Assembly: GCA_023248655.1 (NCBI GenBank)
Contig: JAHFEE010000005.1
Coordinates: forward strand, 1 to 33,807
Direction: 5' to 3'
Length of the DNA stretch: 33,807 nucleotides
Source of the DNA: Myxococcales bacterium
Lineage (GTDB): Bacteria; Myxococcota; UBA727; JABDBI01
Under the pieces are notes generated by a model. It ran no database searches. It was given only the letters and a program-made list of their open reading frames with translations, and was not told the DNA's origin. The first letter of the stretch is position 1; every line of letters starts with the position of its first letter. Shown in pieces: positions 10,403 through 21,344 of this stretch. The translations under genes were made by a program, and so were the position numbers.

Positions 10403-10525
10403 TAACAAAAATGAAATTTCTTAAATTTTTTTTATCAACTGCTTTAATTAATGTGCATCAAAGTTAAAAATAGTTATTTTATTTAGTGCTGCGTATATTA
10501 TTTAACAATAAAAGGAAGTAGGGAA

Positions 10526-11188
10526 ATGACGGATAATGTAATTCTAAATTTCATATTCGTGGGCATTATGTTAATTTTCTCGTTGACAGTACATGAATTT
10601 TCCCATGTGTTAATGGCTAGATTTTTGGGGGATTTGACTGGAAAAAGGATGGGAAGACTTACATTGGATCCATTAAAACATATTGATTTTTTTTGGACGG
10701 TAATGTTTCCGATAATAATGTTAATAATTTCGTCAGTTGTTCCAATACCTGTATTTGCAGCTGGAAAACCGGCACCTTATAATCCAAAATTTTTAAAACG
10801 AAATTTTTTTGGAAATCCTCTTTCAAGAAAAACCGCCGTATCCCTTGTTGCTGTTTCTGGGCCGGTATCAAATTTAATTCTGGCGTTTTTAACAGCATTC
10901 ATCGTAAGTCGTAATTTAAATTCAGATTCGAGCTTGTTATTGCATTCATTTATTTCTTTAAATATTTCATTATTTTTATTTAACCTAATACCAATACCTC
11001 CTCTTGATGGGGAAAAGGTATTATTGGCTTTTTTGTCCAAGAAGGCGACTTACTATTATATAATTTTTCTAAATAAATTTTCATGGACATTGTTTATTCT
11101 TTTAATATTTCTTGCCAGTGGGCCATTGAAATATGCGGTTGATATAATTCATTTTAGACTTTTAAAGATATTAATTTGGTATATTTAA
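10526..11188 (+). CDS. Site-2 protease family (M50) membrane metalloprotease
   Basis: HEFSH zinc motif and NLIPIPPLDGEKVL motif, multi-TM. Confidence 0.9.
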   Translation: MTDNVILNFIFVGIMLIFSLTVHEFSHVLMARFLGDLTGKRMGRLTLDPLKHIDFFWTVMFPIIMLIISSVVPIPVFAAGKPAPYNPKFLKRNFFGNPLSRKTAVSLVAVSGPVSNLILAFLTAFIVSRNLNSDSSLLLHSFISLNISLFLFNLIPIPPLDGEKVLLAFLSKKATYYYIIFLNKFSWTLFILLIFLASGPLKYAVDIIHFRLLKILIWYI

Positions 11189-11304
11189 ATATATTTACAA
11201 AATTTATAAATTTAAACATTAATAGTGTTACATTGGATTTAATTACACCAGTCTCGTGTTTTCCTATTGCAAATACAAGCAAAAAGAATCATCTTTAAGG
11301 AAAT

Positions 11305-12078
11305 ATGGCCAAAGAGAGACTTCAAAAAATACTAGCTCATGCTGGAGTAGCATCAAGACGTAAAATAGAAGAAATGATTAATATGGGATTAATCAGCGTA
11401 AATGGAAAAACAATCACAAAACAGGGCACTGTTGCAGATGCAGATGTAGATAATATAATGTGCAACGGCGAGCACATTGGCACTGCGCAAGATATATTAT
11501 CAGAACGCACTTATTTATTGATGAATAAACCATACGGCGTGCTGTCTACAACAAAAGATAACACAGGCCGTAGAACGGTTACTGATTTGGTAAAATGTAT
11601 TAGTGAGACTCGCATTTACCCAATTGGCCGCTTGGATTATGATGCAGAGGGGGCGTTATTATTAACTAATGATGGAGCATTAACCAATAAATTAATACAT
11701 CCAAAATATCATGTTGAAAAAATTTATGAAGTTAAAATCAAGGGGTTACCAACAGGGGAACAGCTGGACAAGTTACGTAGAGGAATTTATCTGGAAGATG
11801 GACCAACCGGTCCGTGTAAAATAAAATTTATTAAAAGAGCAAAGATAAACACCTGGGTAAGAGTTATTCTTACACAGGGAAAAAATCGACAAATTAAAAA
11901 GATGTTTTGGCGAATAAAACATCCAGTTTTAAAGATTATTAGAACTCATTTTGCTGGTATTTATTTAGCCGATCTAAAACCAGGAGAATTCAGGAATCTT
12001 ACGAAGAAAGAACTTGGCACCTTGAAAAATTTATCATCTATTTCAAAAGTAGGTCAAGTTAATCGTGGTCGCAAATAG
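11305..12078 (+). CDS. rluB: Pseudouridine synthase, RluB/RsuA family
   Basis: N-terminal S4 domain (RLQKILAHAGVASRRKIEEMI), YPIGRLDYDAEGALLLTNDG catalytic motif. Confidence 0.92.
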   Translation: MAKERLQKILAHAGVASRRKIEEMINMGLISVNGKTITKQGTVADADVDNIMCNGEHIGTAQDILSERTYLLMNKPYGVLSTTKDNTGRRTVTDLVKCISETRIYPIGRLDYDAEGALLLTNDGALTNKLIHPKYHVEKIYEVKIKGLPTGEQLDKLRRGIYLEDGPTGPCKIKFIKRAKINTWVRVILTQGKNRQIKKMFWRIKHPVLKIIRTHFAGIYLADLKPGEFRNLTKKELGTLKNLSSISKVGQVNRGRK

Positions 12079-13063
12079 TATTACTTTAATTAGGATTTTT
12101 TTTCTTCCTATTCCTTGCCTAATTTTATTATTTTTTAGCCCAATATCATATTGGGCTGCTTTTATTTTATTTGTATTTCTTGGCGCAACAGATTTTATTG
12201 ATGGATCAATCGCCAGAAGAGAAGGACCAACTATTTTAGGTGCTTTTTTGGATCCTGTTGCGGATAAAATTTTTATTGCGGCAATAGTTCTGTCATTAAG
12301 TGGAAATAAATGGATTCCGTATTGGTTTCCAGCAGCAATTCTTTTTCGGGAATTTTTATTAACAGTTCTTAGAAGTAGTTTAATGTTAAGAAACGAATAT
12401 ATAAAAACGAGTTTATTTGCAAAAATTAAAACCATCATTCAAATGGGTGGTTTTGGGACGATTTTTATAACCTTATTTTTGCCACTTGGTTTCTCGATTA
12501 CCATTGCAGTACTTTTTTTTATGCTTTTTATTTTTATATATAGTTGGTATTTTTTGTTCAAAATAAATACACCATACTGGCTATCCACGATCATATTTGC
12601 TTTTTTGTACTGGTTTATACTTTTAATTCTAATACCAACAAAAATGGCCGTTACTATGCAATGTTACGTGATTCTAGGAATCACTTGGATTAGTTCTTTT
12701 GAGTATTTTAGGATTGGATTTCTTGTATATAAAAACAAAAAACCAGAAAAACAGGATATTGTGCGTCTTTTATGGGCAATAAGCCACAGCATATATATAG
12801 CAATCGCAACATTTCATGGTATAAGTTATATAATTCCCATATTAATCAATATTTCGTTTGAACTAGGACTTGGTGGCATTGATAACATTCTTGCCATTAA
12901 ACATAAACTTTTAAATTGGAAATTGTTTCTAGCTAGTTCATTGTCAATTTGTTTACTTTTACCATTCTTTAATCCAAAGATATCTGGAATATTAACTGGT
13001 ATAAGTGCTGCGTGTTTCTTGTATAGTGTTTTTAAGGTAAGACGAGAATTTGTTTCAATTTAG
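12065..13063 (+). CDS. pgsA: CDP-alcohol phosphatidyltransferase, PgsA-like, with C-terminal membrane extension (GTG start)
   Basis: CDP-alcohol motif DFIDGSIARREGPTILGAFLDPVADK; N-terminal NSITLIRIFFLP; overlaps rluB end by 14 bp. Confidence 0.85.
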   Translation: MVANSITLIRIFFLPIPCLILLFFSPISYWAAFILFVFLGATDFIDGSIARREGPTILGAFLDPVADKIFIAAIVLSLSGNKWIPYWFPAAILFREFLLTVLRSSLMLRNEYIKTSLFAKIKTIIQMGGFGTIFITLFLPLGFSITIAVLFFMLFIFIYSWYFLFKINTPYWLSTIIFAFLYWFILLILIPTKMAVTMQCYVILGITWISSFEYFRIGFLVYKNKKPEKQDIVRLLWAISHSIYIAIATFHGISYIIPILINISFELGLGGIDNILAIKHKLLNWKLFLASSLSICLLLPFFNPKISGILTGISAACFLYSVFKVRREFVSI

Positions 13064-13090
13064 AGAATTTGTTTCACCAACTGCCGCAAA

Positions 13091-13185
13091 CCCTCCTCTC
13101 TTTATTTTAACTTTAAAACATTTCGACTTTAAATTGATTTTTAAACTCAGCTTATTTATTTGATTAATAAATGAAGGGAGGAGGG
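13091..13185. repeat. Long-stem inverted repeat between convergent genes
   Basis: ccctcctctctttattt (13091-13107) pairs with aaatgaagggaggaggg (13169-13185): 17 bp with two G-U pairs when read as + strand RNA. Confidence 0.6.
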
Positions 13186-13205
13186 TATGAATCACGCGTC
13201 TGAAA

Positions 13206-13436
13206 TTATTTTTGTTCCTGAGCAGGTTCAGAGGTTGGTTCGGCAGAATGTTCGGAAGTAGTAGATTCGGATTGTGCTGGAGCTGCGGCTTCTTGAGATG
13301 ATTCAGCTGGTGCGGCAGCTTCGGATTGCACTGGTGCTGTCGTTGTAGTATCTACGGTCTTACTGTTATTTTTACATGCTGAAATAATGAATAACATTAA
13401 AGTTGTAGTAGTCAATAAGAAATAACGAACTCTCAT
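13206..13436 (-). CDS. Small Ala/Glu/Ser/Pro-rich lipoprotein
   Basis: Signal peptide with lipobox ISAC at residue 21, low-complexity tail. Confidence 0.7.
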   Translation of the reverse strand: MRVRYFLLTTTTLMLFIISACKNNSKTVDTTTTAPVQSEAAAPAESSQEAAAPAQSESTTSEHSAEPTSEPAQEQK

Positions 13437-13601
13437 TTAAAAAAATTCCTAATCTAAATAAAATTGCAAACAAGGACCATCATCACGGATTACCTCATCC
13501 ATCGCCATTTAATACCATTTGACCCAATTTTGAACAAGAAAATAAACGGAATTTCTTAATTTGCTTAAGTTCTTTAAATAAAAAACCATCGTACACTCGC
13601 C

Positions 13602-13995
13602 AATTGTTTAAGTGCATATTAAGCCGGGTTTTGTTTTGATCAATTGCTTAATCAATAATGGCCATTTGTCTAGGAATACTGTTACCAATATTCTCGAGCG
13701 GTCTTATTTAGAAATTTCATTTACGAGCAGTAAATCAATAAATTTCACCTTAACCTTTCACTGGGTTGGGTTTGCCATGCCAATCCTGTTTCCACGATTG
13801 CGGTGCGCTCTTACCGCACCTTTTCAACCTTGCCATTGGATTATCTACTTATACATCATATGGCGGTATATTTTCTGTTGCACTTTCCTTCAGGTCACCC
13901 TGACCGGCAATTAACCGGAACCTTTACTCTTAGTGCCCGGACTTTCCTCTCGTTTAATCTTAAAACCAGCGTCCATCTTTAGCACTTAAACAATT
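13602..13995 (-). ncRNA. rnpB: RNase P RNA (class A)
   Basis: Minus strand contains gaggaaagtccgggc and the 3' acccggcttaa segment; ends form a perfect 14-bp P1 helix (13602-13615 with 13982-13995). Confidence 0.95.
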
Positions 13996-14043
13996 ATCAT
14001 CAATTAGATAACAAATTGTATCTTTGCAATAGGGAAAATCATT

Positions 14044-15972
14044 TTAAATGGATTCAATGTTTAAGATTTGCAAAAATTCTTTTTCTGAAATAATTTTAAT
14101 CTTCATTTTTTTTGCTTTTTCATGTTTTAGACTATATTTATCACTAACGCTGCCAACTATTAGATAATCTGTAGACTTGGTCACAGAAGTTGCAATTTTG
14201 CATCCACATTGTAATGCTCTTTTTTGTGCTTCCTTGCGTCCAAGTTTTTCCAATGATCCAGTAAAAACTATTGTTTTATTTGAAAACAAATGATCAGCAC
14301 TTAAGGTATCTTTTTTAATTTGTTCTATTTGTACCTGGTTTAATAAATTTTTTATTTCTAATTCAAGTATCTTTAATTCTCTTACAATAGATTCTGAAAT
14401 TGAATTTCCAATTCCAAAATTTTGTTTAAAATCATCAATTTTAGCGTTTAAAATATTTTCCAATGTTTTAAAATAATCTGAAATTATTTTTGCTATTGCA
14501 TATCCTACCTCGCTTAATCCAAGTGATACTAAAAAATCAACTAATAAAATTTTTCTTTTATTGTTAATTTGATACATTAATTTGGTTGCAAGTTTTTCAT
14601 TTACCCGCTCCATTGAACAAAATTGCTGTTTTGTGATTTTAAAAAGATCTGCAGGCTCTTTTAGAAAATTTGCTCGCATTAGTTGATAAATAATTTTTTT
14701 TCCAATTCCATCAATTCTTAAAATTGTACAAAAATGTGCTAATCTAGAAGTTGCTGCACCTTGACAATTTTTAAAGTTTGAACAAAATAAAAACTCTTTT
14801 TCTACAATTGTGGAACTAAGACATGATGGACACTTGTTGGGATAGACATACAATTCCCCATGCGTTTGTAAGACTTTATTCACGTGGGGGATAACATTGC
14901 CGCGACGAGCAATCTCAATCACTGAGTTTTGTTTAAGTTTAAAATTTCTAAATATGCTTAAGTTATGTAGCGATGCTTTTGAAATCTTGGTGCCAGATAT
15001 GAAAACAGGGTCAAATATTGCAACAGGAGTTATAGTTCCAGTACGTCCAATTGACCATTGAACATTTGTTAACTTTGTATTAAAACAATTACCTTGAAAT
15101 TTGTATGCGATACTCCATCTCGGATGATGTGCAGTTAATCCAAGCAGCATTTGATCGTCGATGGAATTTGCTCGAAAAACAATGCCATCAATTTCGAAAT
15201 TTAACTCATTTTTTTGAAATTTCATTGTTTGATAAAACAATTCATATTCCTGTGCTGTTTTTAAAAATTTCACCGGTACAATCTTAAGACCAATTTGTTG
15301 TAAATAGTTGAATTTTTCTAGTTCAGTTTCAAAATCAATACCATAAATATTATATGTAAAAAATGAAAGATGACTTATTGCTGTGGATTTTTTTTTATCC
15401 TTAAGCTTCAGTGCCCCTGCTGCTAAATTTCGTGGATTTGAAAAACTATTTTGATATAAAATGTTAAATTTTGATATAGGTAAGTAAATTTCTCCACGAA
15501 TTTCGATCTCTGAAGACTGGCGATTGATTATTTTCGATGGAATATCGGGTATTCTTAGTACATTCTTTGTGATATCTTCGCCTTCTTTACCGTCGCCTCT
15601 GGTAACAGCAAACTTCAATATTCCATCAATATCGTAATGAATAGAGCAAGCAATTCCATCAATTTTCAACATTGAAACAATTGGCCCCTTTATCCTTTCA
15701 AACCATTTATTGAATGTTATAAAATCATAACATTTATCCAACGACAACATTGGATAAATGTGAGCAATTTTTTTTTCAGAATTTAAATCCGACCCAATCT
15801 GAACGAGAATTGGAGATTCTGGATTCAGCTTATGTAATTCTTGAACTAAATTATCAAATTCATTATCATCAATAGTCGGCTTATTTAAAACAAAATATTC
15901 ATAATTATGACGTTCTATTTTGGTCTCAAGATACTTAATTCTAGCATTATTTTGATAATTTTTATTAAACAT
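14044..15972 (-). CDS. ligA: NAD-dependent DNA ligase
   Basis: KIDGIA adenylation motif, four-Cys zinc finger CPSC...CSNFKNC, C-terminal BRCT (KTIVFTGSLEKLGRKEAQ). Confidence 0.96.
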   Translation of the reverse strand: MFNKNYQNNARIKYLETKIERHNYEYFVLNKPTIDDNEFDNLVQELHKLNPESPILVQIGSDLNSEKKIAHIYPMLSLDKCYDFITFNKWFERIKGPIVSMLKIDGIACSIHYDIDGILKFAVTRGDGKEGEDITKNVLRIPDIPSKIINRQSSEIEIRGEIYLPISKFNILYQNSFSNPRNLAAGALKLKDKKKSTAISHLSFFTYNIYGIDFETELEKFNYLQQIGLKIVPVKFLKTAQEYELFYQTMKFQKNELNFEIDGIVFRANSIDDQMLLGLTAHHPRWSIAYKFQGNCFNTKLTNVQWSIGRTGTITPVAIFDPVFISGTKISKASLHNLSIFRNFKLKQNSVIEIARRGNVIPHVNKVLQTHGELYVYPNKCPSCLSSTIVEKEFLFCSNFKNCQGAATSRLAHFCTILRIDGIGKKIIYQLMRANFLKEPADLFKITKQQFCSMERVNEKLATKLMYQINNKRKILLVDFLVSLGLSEVGYAIAKIISDYFKTLENILNAKIDDFKQNFGIGNSISESIVRELKILELEIKNLLNQVQIEQIKKDTLSADHLFSNKTIVFTGSLEKLGRKEAQKRALQCGCKIATSVTKSTDYLIVGSVSDKYSLKHEKAKKMKIKIISEKEFLQILNIESI

Positions 15973-16016
15973 GTCTAAAGATAAATTTAATTCCGAATTT
16001 TAAATTCTACAAACAG

Positions 16017-16346
16017 TTATTGTTTGGAAATTATGCTATTAAGTAAGCAATTGATTTCATCTGCATGTTTTACGGAATCATCTTGAACCCATTTTAATTC
16101 GGGAGTTATTCGTAATTTTAAACGATTTCCAACTTCCTTTCGTAAATTTTTTCTTTCTATGTCTAAAAATTTTAAAGTTTCATCACATTGCAGGTTACTA
16201 CCAAACAAAGAAAAATAAATCTTAGCTACACTTAAATCCGAATTCAATTTCACCTTTAAGATCGTTAGGATTGCAGGCGTTTTTAAAAGTCTGGTTGACA
16301 GCACTTTTCTAACTTCAGAAGCGATTCTGTCTTGGCGTTTGATCAT
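16017..16346 (-). CDS. rbfA: Ribosome-binding factor A
   Basis: R-x-R-I-A-S-E-V-R-K N-terminus, RLKLRITPELKWVQDDSVKHADEI; downstream of infB. Confidence 0.92.
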   Translation of the reverse strand: MIKRQDRIASEVRKVLSTRLLKTPAILTILKVKLNSDLSVAKIYFSLFGSNLQCDETLKFLDIERKNLRKEVGNRLKLRITPELKWVQDDSVKHADEINCLLNSIISKQ

Positions 16347-16372
16347 TAATTCAAAATTCCTTAAATTGGATA

Positions 16373-19132
16373 TTAAATATCTTTTATTGCCAAATCTAAT
16401 TTAGCTGCCACGTGTTTGACTTCAAAACATTCTAGTATATCGCCAATTTCAACATTTTGAAAATTACTTAAAGCAATTCCAAATTCGTAACCACTCGCAA
16501 TTTCTTTAATGTCATCCTTGAAGCGTTTTAGATTTTCAATATCGCAAATATGTATTATTTTTCCAGAACGTATAATTCTAATTTTTCCAGAACGAATTAT
16601 TTTACCATCCAAAACATAACAACCTGAAATTTTGCCAAATTTACTCATAGGAAAAATTACACGAATTTCAGCCCTACCTAAATAATGTTCTTCAACTACC
16701 GGCGAAAGTAGACCCGCCATTGCTAGCCTTATCTCGTCAAGCATAGTATAGATTATGTTATAATAACGAACATTTACCTTTTCTTGCATCGCTAAAATAT
16801 GTGCCTTACTGTCTGGCTTAACGTTAAATCCGATAATTATTGCTTTTGATGCAATGGCTAAATTGACGTCATTTTCAGTAATGGTACCTATGCCTGAATG
16901 AACAATTTCAATCGTTACCAGTTTTGTTGAAAGTCCTTGAACTGCTGCACCAAGCGCCTCAATTGAACCATAAACATCTGCCTTTATTATTAAACGAAGT
17001 ATTTTGCATTTATCTTTAAGAGAATTTTGTAAGAAATTTTCAAGCGTTACGCGAGAAAATTTTAGCAGTTCCTGCTCACGGTTTTTCATTGCACGGTGAT
17101 CAGCTATTATTTTTGCTGTTTTTTCATCCTGAATCACGTTAAACTTGTCCCCGGCCATAGGAACCCCTGAAAGACCAAGAATTTGTATTGCCATTGACGG
17201 AATTGCTTTTTCTACCTTTGCTCCATCAGAATCATACATCGCACGGATACGTCCAGAATATTCCCCCGCTACTATGTAGTCACCTTTCTTGAGAGTTCCT
17301 CCCTGAACTAATACGGTCGTTGCCGGACCTCGTCCTTTGTCTAATTTTGCTTCAAGAATAGTTCCGATTGATGGTTTGGAATAATTTGCCTTTAATTCCA
17401 TCATATCTGCCAAAGTAAGAATTCCATCCAATAACTCAGAAAGACCAATTTTCCTAAGGGCAGAAACACGAAAAACTTGCACATCTCCGCCCCATTCTTC
17501 AGGAACTATGCCATATTCGGATATTTGTTGAAGTACCCTATCTGGTTTAGAGCCTGGAAGATCTATTTTGTTGATGGCTACTATTATTGGTACATTTGCA
17601 GCTTTTGCATGATTAATTGCTTCAATTGTTTGAGGCATTATTCCATCATCTGCGGCAACTATTAAAACAACTATATCAGTTATTTTGGCCCCACGTGCAC
17701 GCATTTTTGTAAATGCTTCATGTCCAGGTGTGTCTAAGAAAGTAATTGAGCCCTTTTTTGTTTTGACGGTATATGCTCCAATATGTTGAGTAATTCCACC
17801 TGCTTCACCTGCTGCTACGTGAGTTTCTTTGATTGCATCTAATACGCTTGTTTTTCCATGATCAACATGACCCATAATAGTAACAACTGGTAACCTTGGA
17901 AGTAAATTGTCTGGAGTATCTTCTATTTCGTTAAGTAATGAAGTTTCAGCAAATTCTTTATTTTTGGTTTCGTAATTAAATTCATTTGCTATAATTGCGG
18001 CAGTATCAGGGTCAATTGGCTGGTTTGCGGTTACCATCATCCCCATGGTCATTAATTTTGTAACAAGTTGACTTGCTTTAACGGACATTTGATGTGCTAA
18101 ATCATTAACAATTATTGATCCGGATAACTCAACAATTCGTTTATGAGAAGCTGTTTGAATTAATGAAGCCGTCTTTTCTGATCTAATGTTGTTTTTTTTC
18201 TTCTTATTATTCTGGGACCAAAGTTCATATCCACCAGATCCCATTTCGGCACGATCTTTATTGGTGAAAGAATGATTTTCTTTTTTTACTTTTTTATTAG
18301 ATCTGGAAAGCGTTTTTTGGTTGGCGGATTGATTTGGTTTATAGGCACTATTGAAACCTTGATTCTTGGTTCGCATTTCACGAATAGTTGAAAAACCGGG
18401 CCTTGACCCAAACGGTAACTTATTCTCTCCAGCTCCAGGAGGTCTTATTCCTCCGCTAAAAGATCTTGTTGCAGATCCTGCTGTAAAAGGTTTTTGTTTG
18501 CCGATTGGATTTCTTGGTTTAAATGTTCTGTTTTCCTGAGCAAGTCTTGCTCTGATTGCATTCGGATCAATCATCCTAACCACATTATGTGCGATGAATG
18601 TTGATGGTTTTGTTATGAAATTAAAATGAGCAAGCGAAGCAGTTGTTGCTTGATCGGTAGAATTCCCAGCAGCTAAATTCTTTTTATTTTCATTATCGTG
18701 ATCTAATTGCGATAAAACTAATGGTTTCTTGTTGTCTGTTTGCGGTGTATTAAAATGGCTAAATTGAGAAGAATTTTCGTCAATCGATTTTTTTTCTACG
18801 TCGACCTCAAGCGCTTTAACAATTTCCCTATTTGAATTTAAATTAGCCGCAATATTTGAAATAGTGTCAGAAATTGAAGAAATAGTTGCATTATTTTCTG
18901 GTAATTTGTCTTTCTCTGTTACTCCATCAACCGTGTCCTTTCGGCGTCTTAGCAAGGTTTTTGGCTTGCTGGAAGACTCTTGAGGTGTTTGTAATATTTT
19001 CATGACTACCCCATCGTCAATGTTGCTGGAATGAGATTTAACAAAAATACCTCTAGAATTTAATCTATTAAGCAATTCCTGATTTGAAATAGCAAGTTTT
19101 TTTGCCAATTCATGTATGCGTATTTTCGCCAC
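16373..19132 (-). CDS. infB: Translation initiation factor IF-2
   Basis: [23 protein letters not shown] motifs, IF2 N-terminal domain. Confidence 0.98.
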   Translation of the reverse strand: MAKIRIHELAKKLAISNQELLNRLNSRGIFVKSHSSNIDDGVVMKILQTPQESSSKPKTLLRRRKDTVDGVTEKDKLPENNATISSISDTISNIAANLNSNREIVKALEVDVEKKSIDENSSQFSHFNTPQTDNKKPLVLSQLDHDNENKKNLAAGNSTDQATTASLAHFNFITKPSTFIAHNVVRMIDPNAIRARLAQENRTFKPRNPIGKQKPFTAGSATRSFSGGIRPPGAGENKLPFGSRPGFSTIREMRTKNQGFNSAYKPNQSANQKTLSRSNKKVKKENHSFTNKDRAEMGSGGYELWSQNNKKKKNNIRSEKTASLIQTASHKRIVELSGSIIVNDLAHQMSVKASQLVTKLMTMGMMVTANQPIDPDTAAIIANEFNYETKNKEFAETSLLNEIEDTPDNLLPRLPVVTIMGHVDHGKTSVLDAIKETHVAAGEAGGITQHIGAYTVKTKKGSITFLDTPGHEAFTKMRARGAKITDIVVLIVAADDGIMPQTIEAINHAKAANVPIIVAINKIDLPGSKPDRVLQQISEYGIVPEEWGGDVQVFRVSALRKIGLSELLDGILTLADMMELKANYSKPSIGTILEAKLDKGRGPATTVLVQGGTLKKGDYIVAGEYSGRIRAMYDSDGAKVEKAIPSMAIQILGLSGVPMAGDKFNVIQDEKTAKIIADHRAMKNREQELLKFSRVTLENFLQNSLKDKCKILRLIIKADVYGSIEALGAAVQGLSTKLVTIEIVHSGIGTITENDVNLAIASKAIIIGFNVKPDSKAHILAMQEKVNVRYYNIIYTMLDEIRLAMAGLLSPVVEEHYLGRAEIRVIFPMSKFGKISGCYVLDGKIIRSGKIRIIRSGKIIHICDIENLKRFKDDIKEIASGYEFGIALSNFQNVEIGDILECFEVKHVAAKLDLAIKDI

Positions 19133-19358
19133 TTGATACTCTTATACCTAAAATTTGTTTTTTGAAAGCCCTTGTAAAGCTTTTTTTATATATTGCTTGT
19201 TGTAAACATTCTTTTTTTTTGCACACATATGCTCCTCTACCATCTAAATTAAGAAATAGATCAAAGTTAACAATACCGTCTAACTCAAGCACGAAGCGCC
19301 AAAGTTGATTTATCTTATAAACAGAGCGGCACGATATACACATTCGTTCTATTTGCAT
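19110..19358 (-). CDS. ylxR: YlxR (DUF448) RNA-binding protein
   Basis: RMCISCR and GRGAYVCKKKECL motifs, between nusA and infB. Confidence 0.9.
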   Translation of the reverse strand: MQIERMCISCRSVYKINQLWRFVLELDGIVNFDLFLNLDGRGAYVCKKKECLQQAIYKKSFTRAFKKQILGIRVSSGENTHT

Positions 19359-20848
19359 TGTTTCTCTAAATAGTCCCTTGCTTTTGAAAAAATTTCTATC
19401 GATTTCTCTAACGTGAACCCGGTAATGTTAGACATATGTTCTGAAGTATCCAATATAATATCAATTATATCTTCATAAAAAGTATTTTTCAAAGCAATCA
19501 AATCATCGGTTGCTAATTCTAATTTTTCCAAATCATTATCTATTTCCTCAAAACCAAATAACCACCTAGAATACTCTCTGCCTGGCTTTGGTTTTCTTTG
19601 TTTTGTCAAGTGGATTGCATTTTGCTTAATGATTTCAATTTGCTCTTCTTTCATGTTCGGCAAAGTTCTTAAGAAATCTGAATTTGCATTAATTACATCG
19701 CTTATTTTCTTGAATCCGTAATTACACAAAGCTTGTATTTGCAATTCATTCAAACCCTCAATAAGAGATAAGGATAAGTAAGAATTTTCTCGCTCCTGTG
19801 CCGCTTTTGATTCTGCAATGATCTCTATTTTCCAGCCTGTTAATTCTGCTGCCAGCCGAACGTTTTGTCCGCGGCGTCCAATAGCAAGAGAAAGCTGTTC
19901 ATCGGGAACAACGATCAACATTGCATGTTCTAATTCATTAATTAACACACGGGTAATTTCTGCCGGCGCCAAGGAATTGCACACAAAGCGAGCATCATCT
20001 CTGTCGAATTGTGTAATGTCAATTTTTTCACCTCTAAGCTCCTGAACAACTTCCTGAACCCTTGCCCCCTTAAGACCAACACAGGCCCCTACGGGATCTA
20101 CATCATTGTCTTTAGAATATACTGCGATTTTACTTCTAAAACCAGGTTCTCTTGAAACCGCCTCTATACTTACTATTCCTTCAGTGATTTCTGGTACTTC
20201 TTGTTCAAAAAGCTTTACGACTAAATTTGGATGTGCTCGTGATAAGATAATTTGAAAACCTTTTGATTCTTCTAATACATCTAAAACGTAAGCAGTTATT
20301 CGATCACCTATGCGAATATCTTCCTTTGACACTTGTTCCCGAATTGGAATTATGGCCTCAGACCTACCCAGATCAACAACAATACTGCCTTTTTCAAATC
20401 TACGCACAGTTCCTGTTACTAACTCATCTTTTCTATCTTTGTATTCCTCATAGATTACCAAGCGTTCAGCTTCCTTAACCTTTTGAACTATAATTTGTTT
20501 TGCATTTTGTGCAGCAATTCTGCCAAATTTGTTAGAATTAATTCTTACACCCAAGTCCTCGCCGATAGAATCTTCCGTTAAAGAGGAATCAAGCTTTCTT
20601 GCTTCATCAAATGTAATTTCAGTTTTTGGATTTAAAACTTCTTTAACTATTTTTTTAAATTCGTAAACCTCTATTTCTCCTAACTCTTTATTGTAACGTG
20701 CTTCCAAATCAGCAGAGATACCAAGATTTTTCCTTGCGGCACTTAGCATCGCGGACTCTAAGGTCTTGATAATTATATCCTGACTTATGTGTTTTTCTTT
20801 TCCGACCAATTCGATAATTGACTTTAAATTTAAATTTCTACTTTCCAT
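19349..20848 (-). CDS. nusA: Transcription termination/antitermination protein NusA
   Basis: S1/KH architecture, DPVGACVGLKGARVQ, LAIGRRGQNVRLAAELTGW. Confidence 0.97.
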   Translation of the reverse strand: MESRNLNLKSIIELVGKEKHISQDIIIKTLESAMLSAARKNLGISADLEARYNKELGEIEVYEFKKIVKEVLNPKTEITFDEARKLDSSLTEDSIGEDLGVRINSNKFGRIAAQNAKQIIVQKVKEAERLVIYEEYKDRKDELVTGTVRRFEKGSIVVDLGRSEAIIPIREQVSKEDIRIGDRITAYVLDVLEESKGFQIILSRAHPNLVVKLFEQEVPEITEGIVSIEAVSREPGFRSKIAVYSKDNDVDPVGACVGLKGARVQEVVQELRGEKIDITQFDRDDARFVCNSLAPAEITRVLINELEHAMLIVVPDEQLSLAIGRRGQNVRLAAELTGWKIEIIAESKAAQERENSYLSLSLIEGLNELQIQALCNYGFKKISDVINANSDFLRTLPNMKEEQIEIIKQNAIHLTKQRKPKPGREYSRWLFGFEEIDNDLEKLELATDDLIALKNTFYEDIIDIILDTSEHMSNITGFTLEKSIEIFSKARDYLEKQCK

Positions 20849-20853
20849 TTAAA

Positions 20854-21333
20854 TTATCTCCCAGGATATGATGATAATATGTTTGCATCCAAAATATCAG
20901 CCCAACCAATATCCAGTTCGTGCCCAGTGATAGTTAAACCATGTTCATAATTCATGTTTTCCAGTACCCCTTGGATTTTCTTTATGTTGGTTTTTATTTG
21001 AATATTTTTGCCAATAGCGGCTAGAAAATGACTTTTTTTTGTTAAGGGCCTATTTAAACCAGGACTTGAAAGTTCTAATTGATACGATTTATCAAACCAA
21101 TTAAATTCAGCATTTCCAACATCTAATGCAGTAGATATATTACGACTAATGCTGACTATCTCATTTAGTGAGATTTTGTCTAAATATAATCTCAGCAATG
21201 GTTTTGATTTCAAGTTAAATAATTGCATTGCTATCAATTCGCACTTCTCAAGCTCCAAAATAGGTTCTATGAAATCTATAATTTTTTTTTCAGTGGCATT
21301 TGGAGATTTTAAAAACTGTTCTCGTTTATACAT
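20854..21333 (-). CDS. rimP: Ribosome maturation factor RimP
   Basis: YQLELSSPGLNRPL motif, upstream of nusA. Confidence 0.93.
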   Translation of the reverse strand: MYKREQFLKSPNATEKKIIDFIEPILELEKCELIAMQLFNLKSKPLLRLYLDKISLNEIVSISRNISTALDVGNAEFNWFDKSYQLELSSPGLNRPLTKKSHFLAAIGKNIQIKTNIKKIQGVLENMNYEHGLTITGHELDIGWADILDANILSSYPGR

Positions 21334-21344
21334 ATGTGATTGCC

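Noticed and set aside
13612-13914. 100-aa plus-strand ORF
   Set aside because: Lies entirely antisense to the RNase P RNA; no protein features.
16373-19132. Low-complexity N-terminal half of IF-2 as unusual
   Set aside because: Variable, disordered N-terminal extension is typical of bacterial IF-2.
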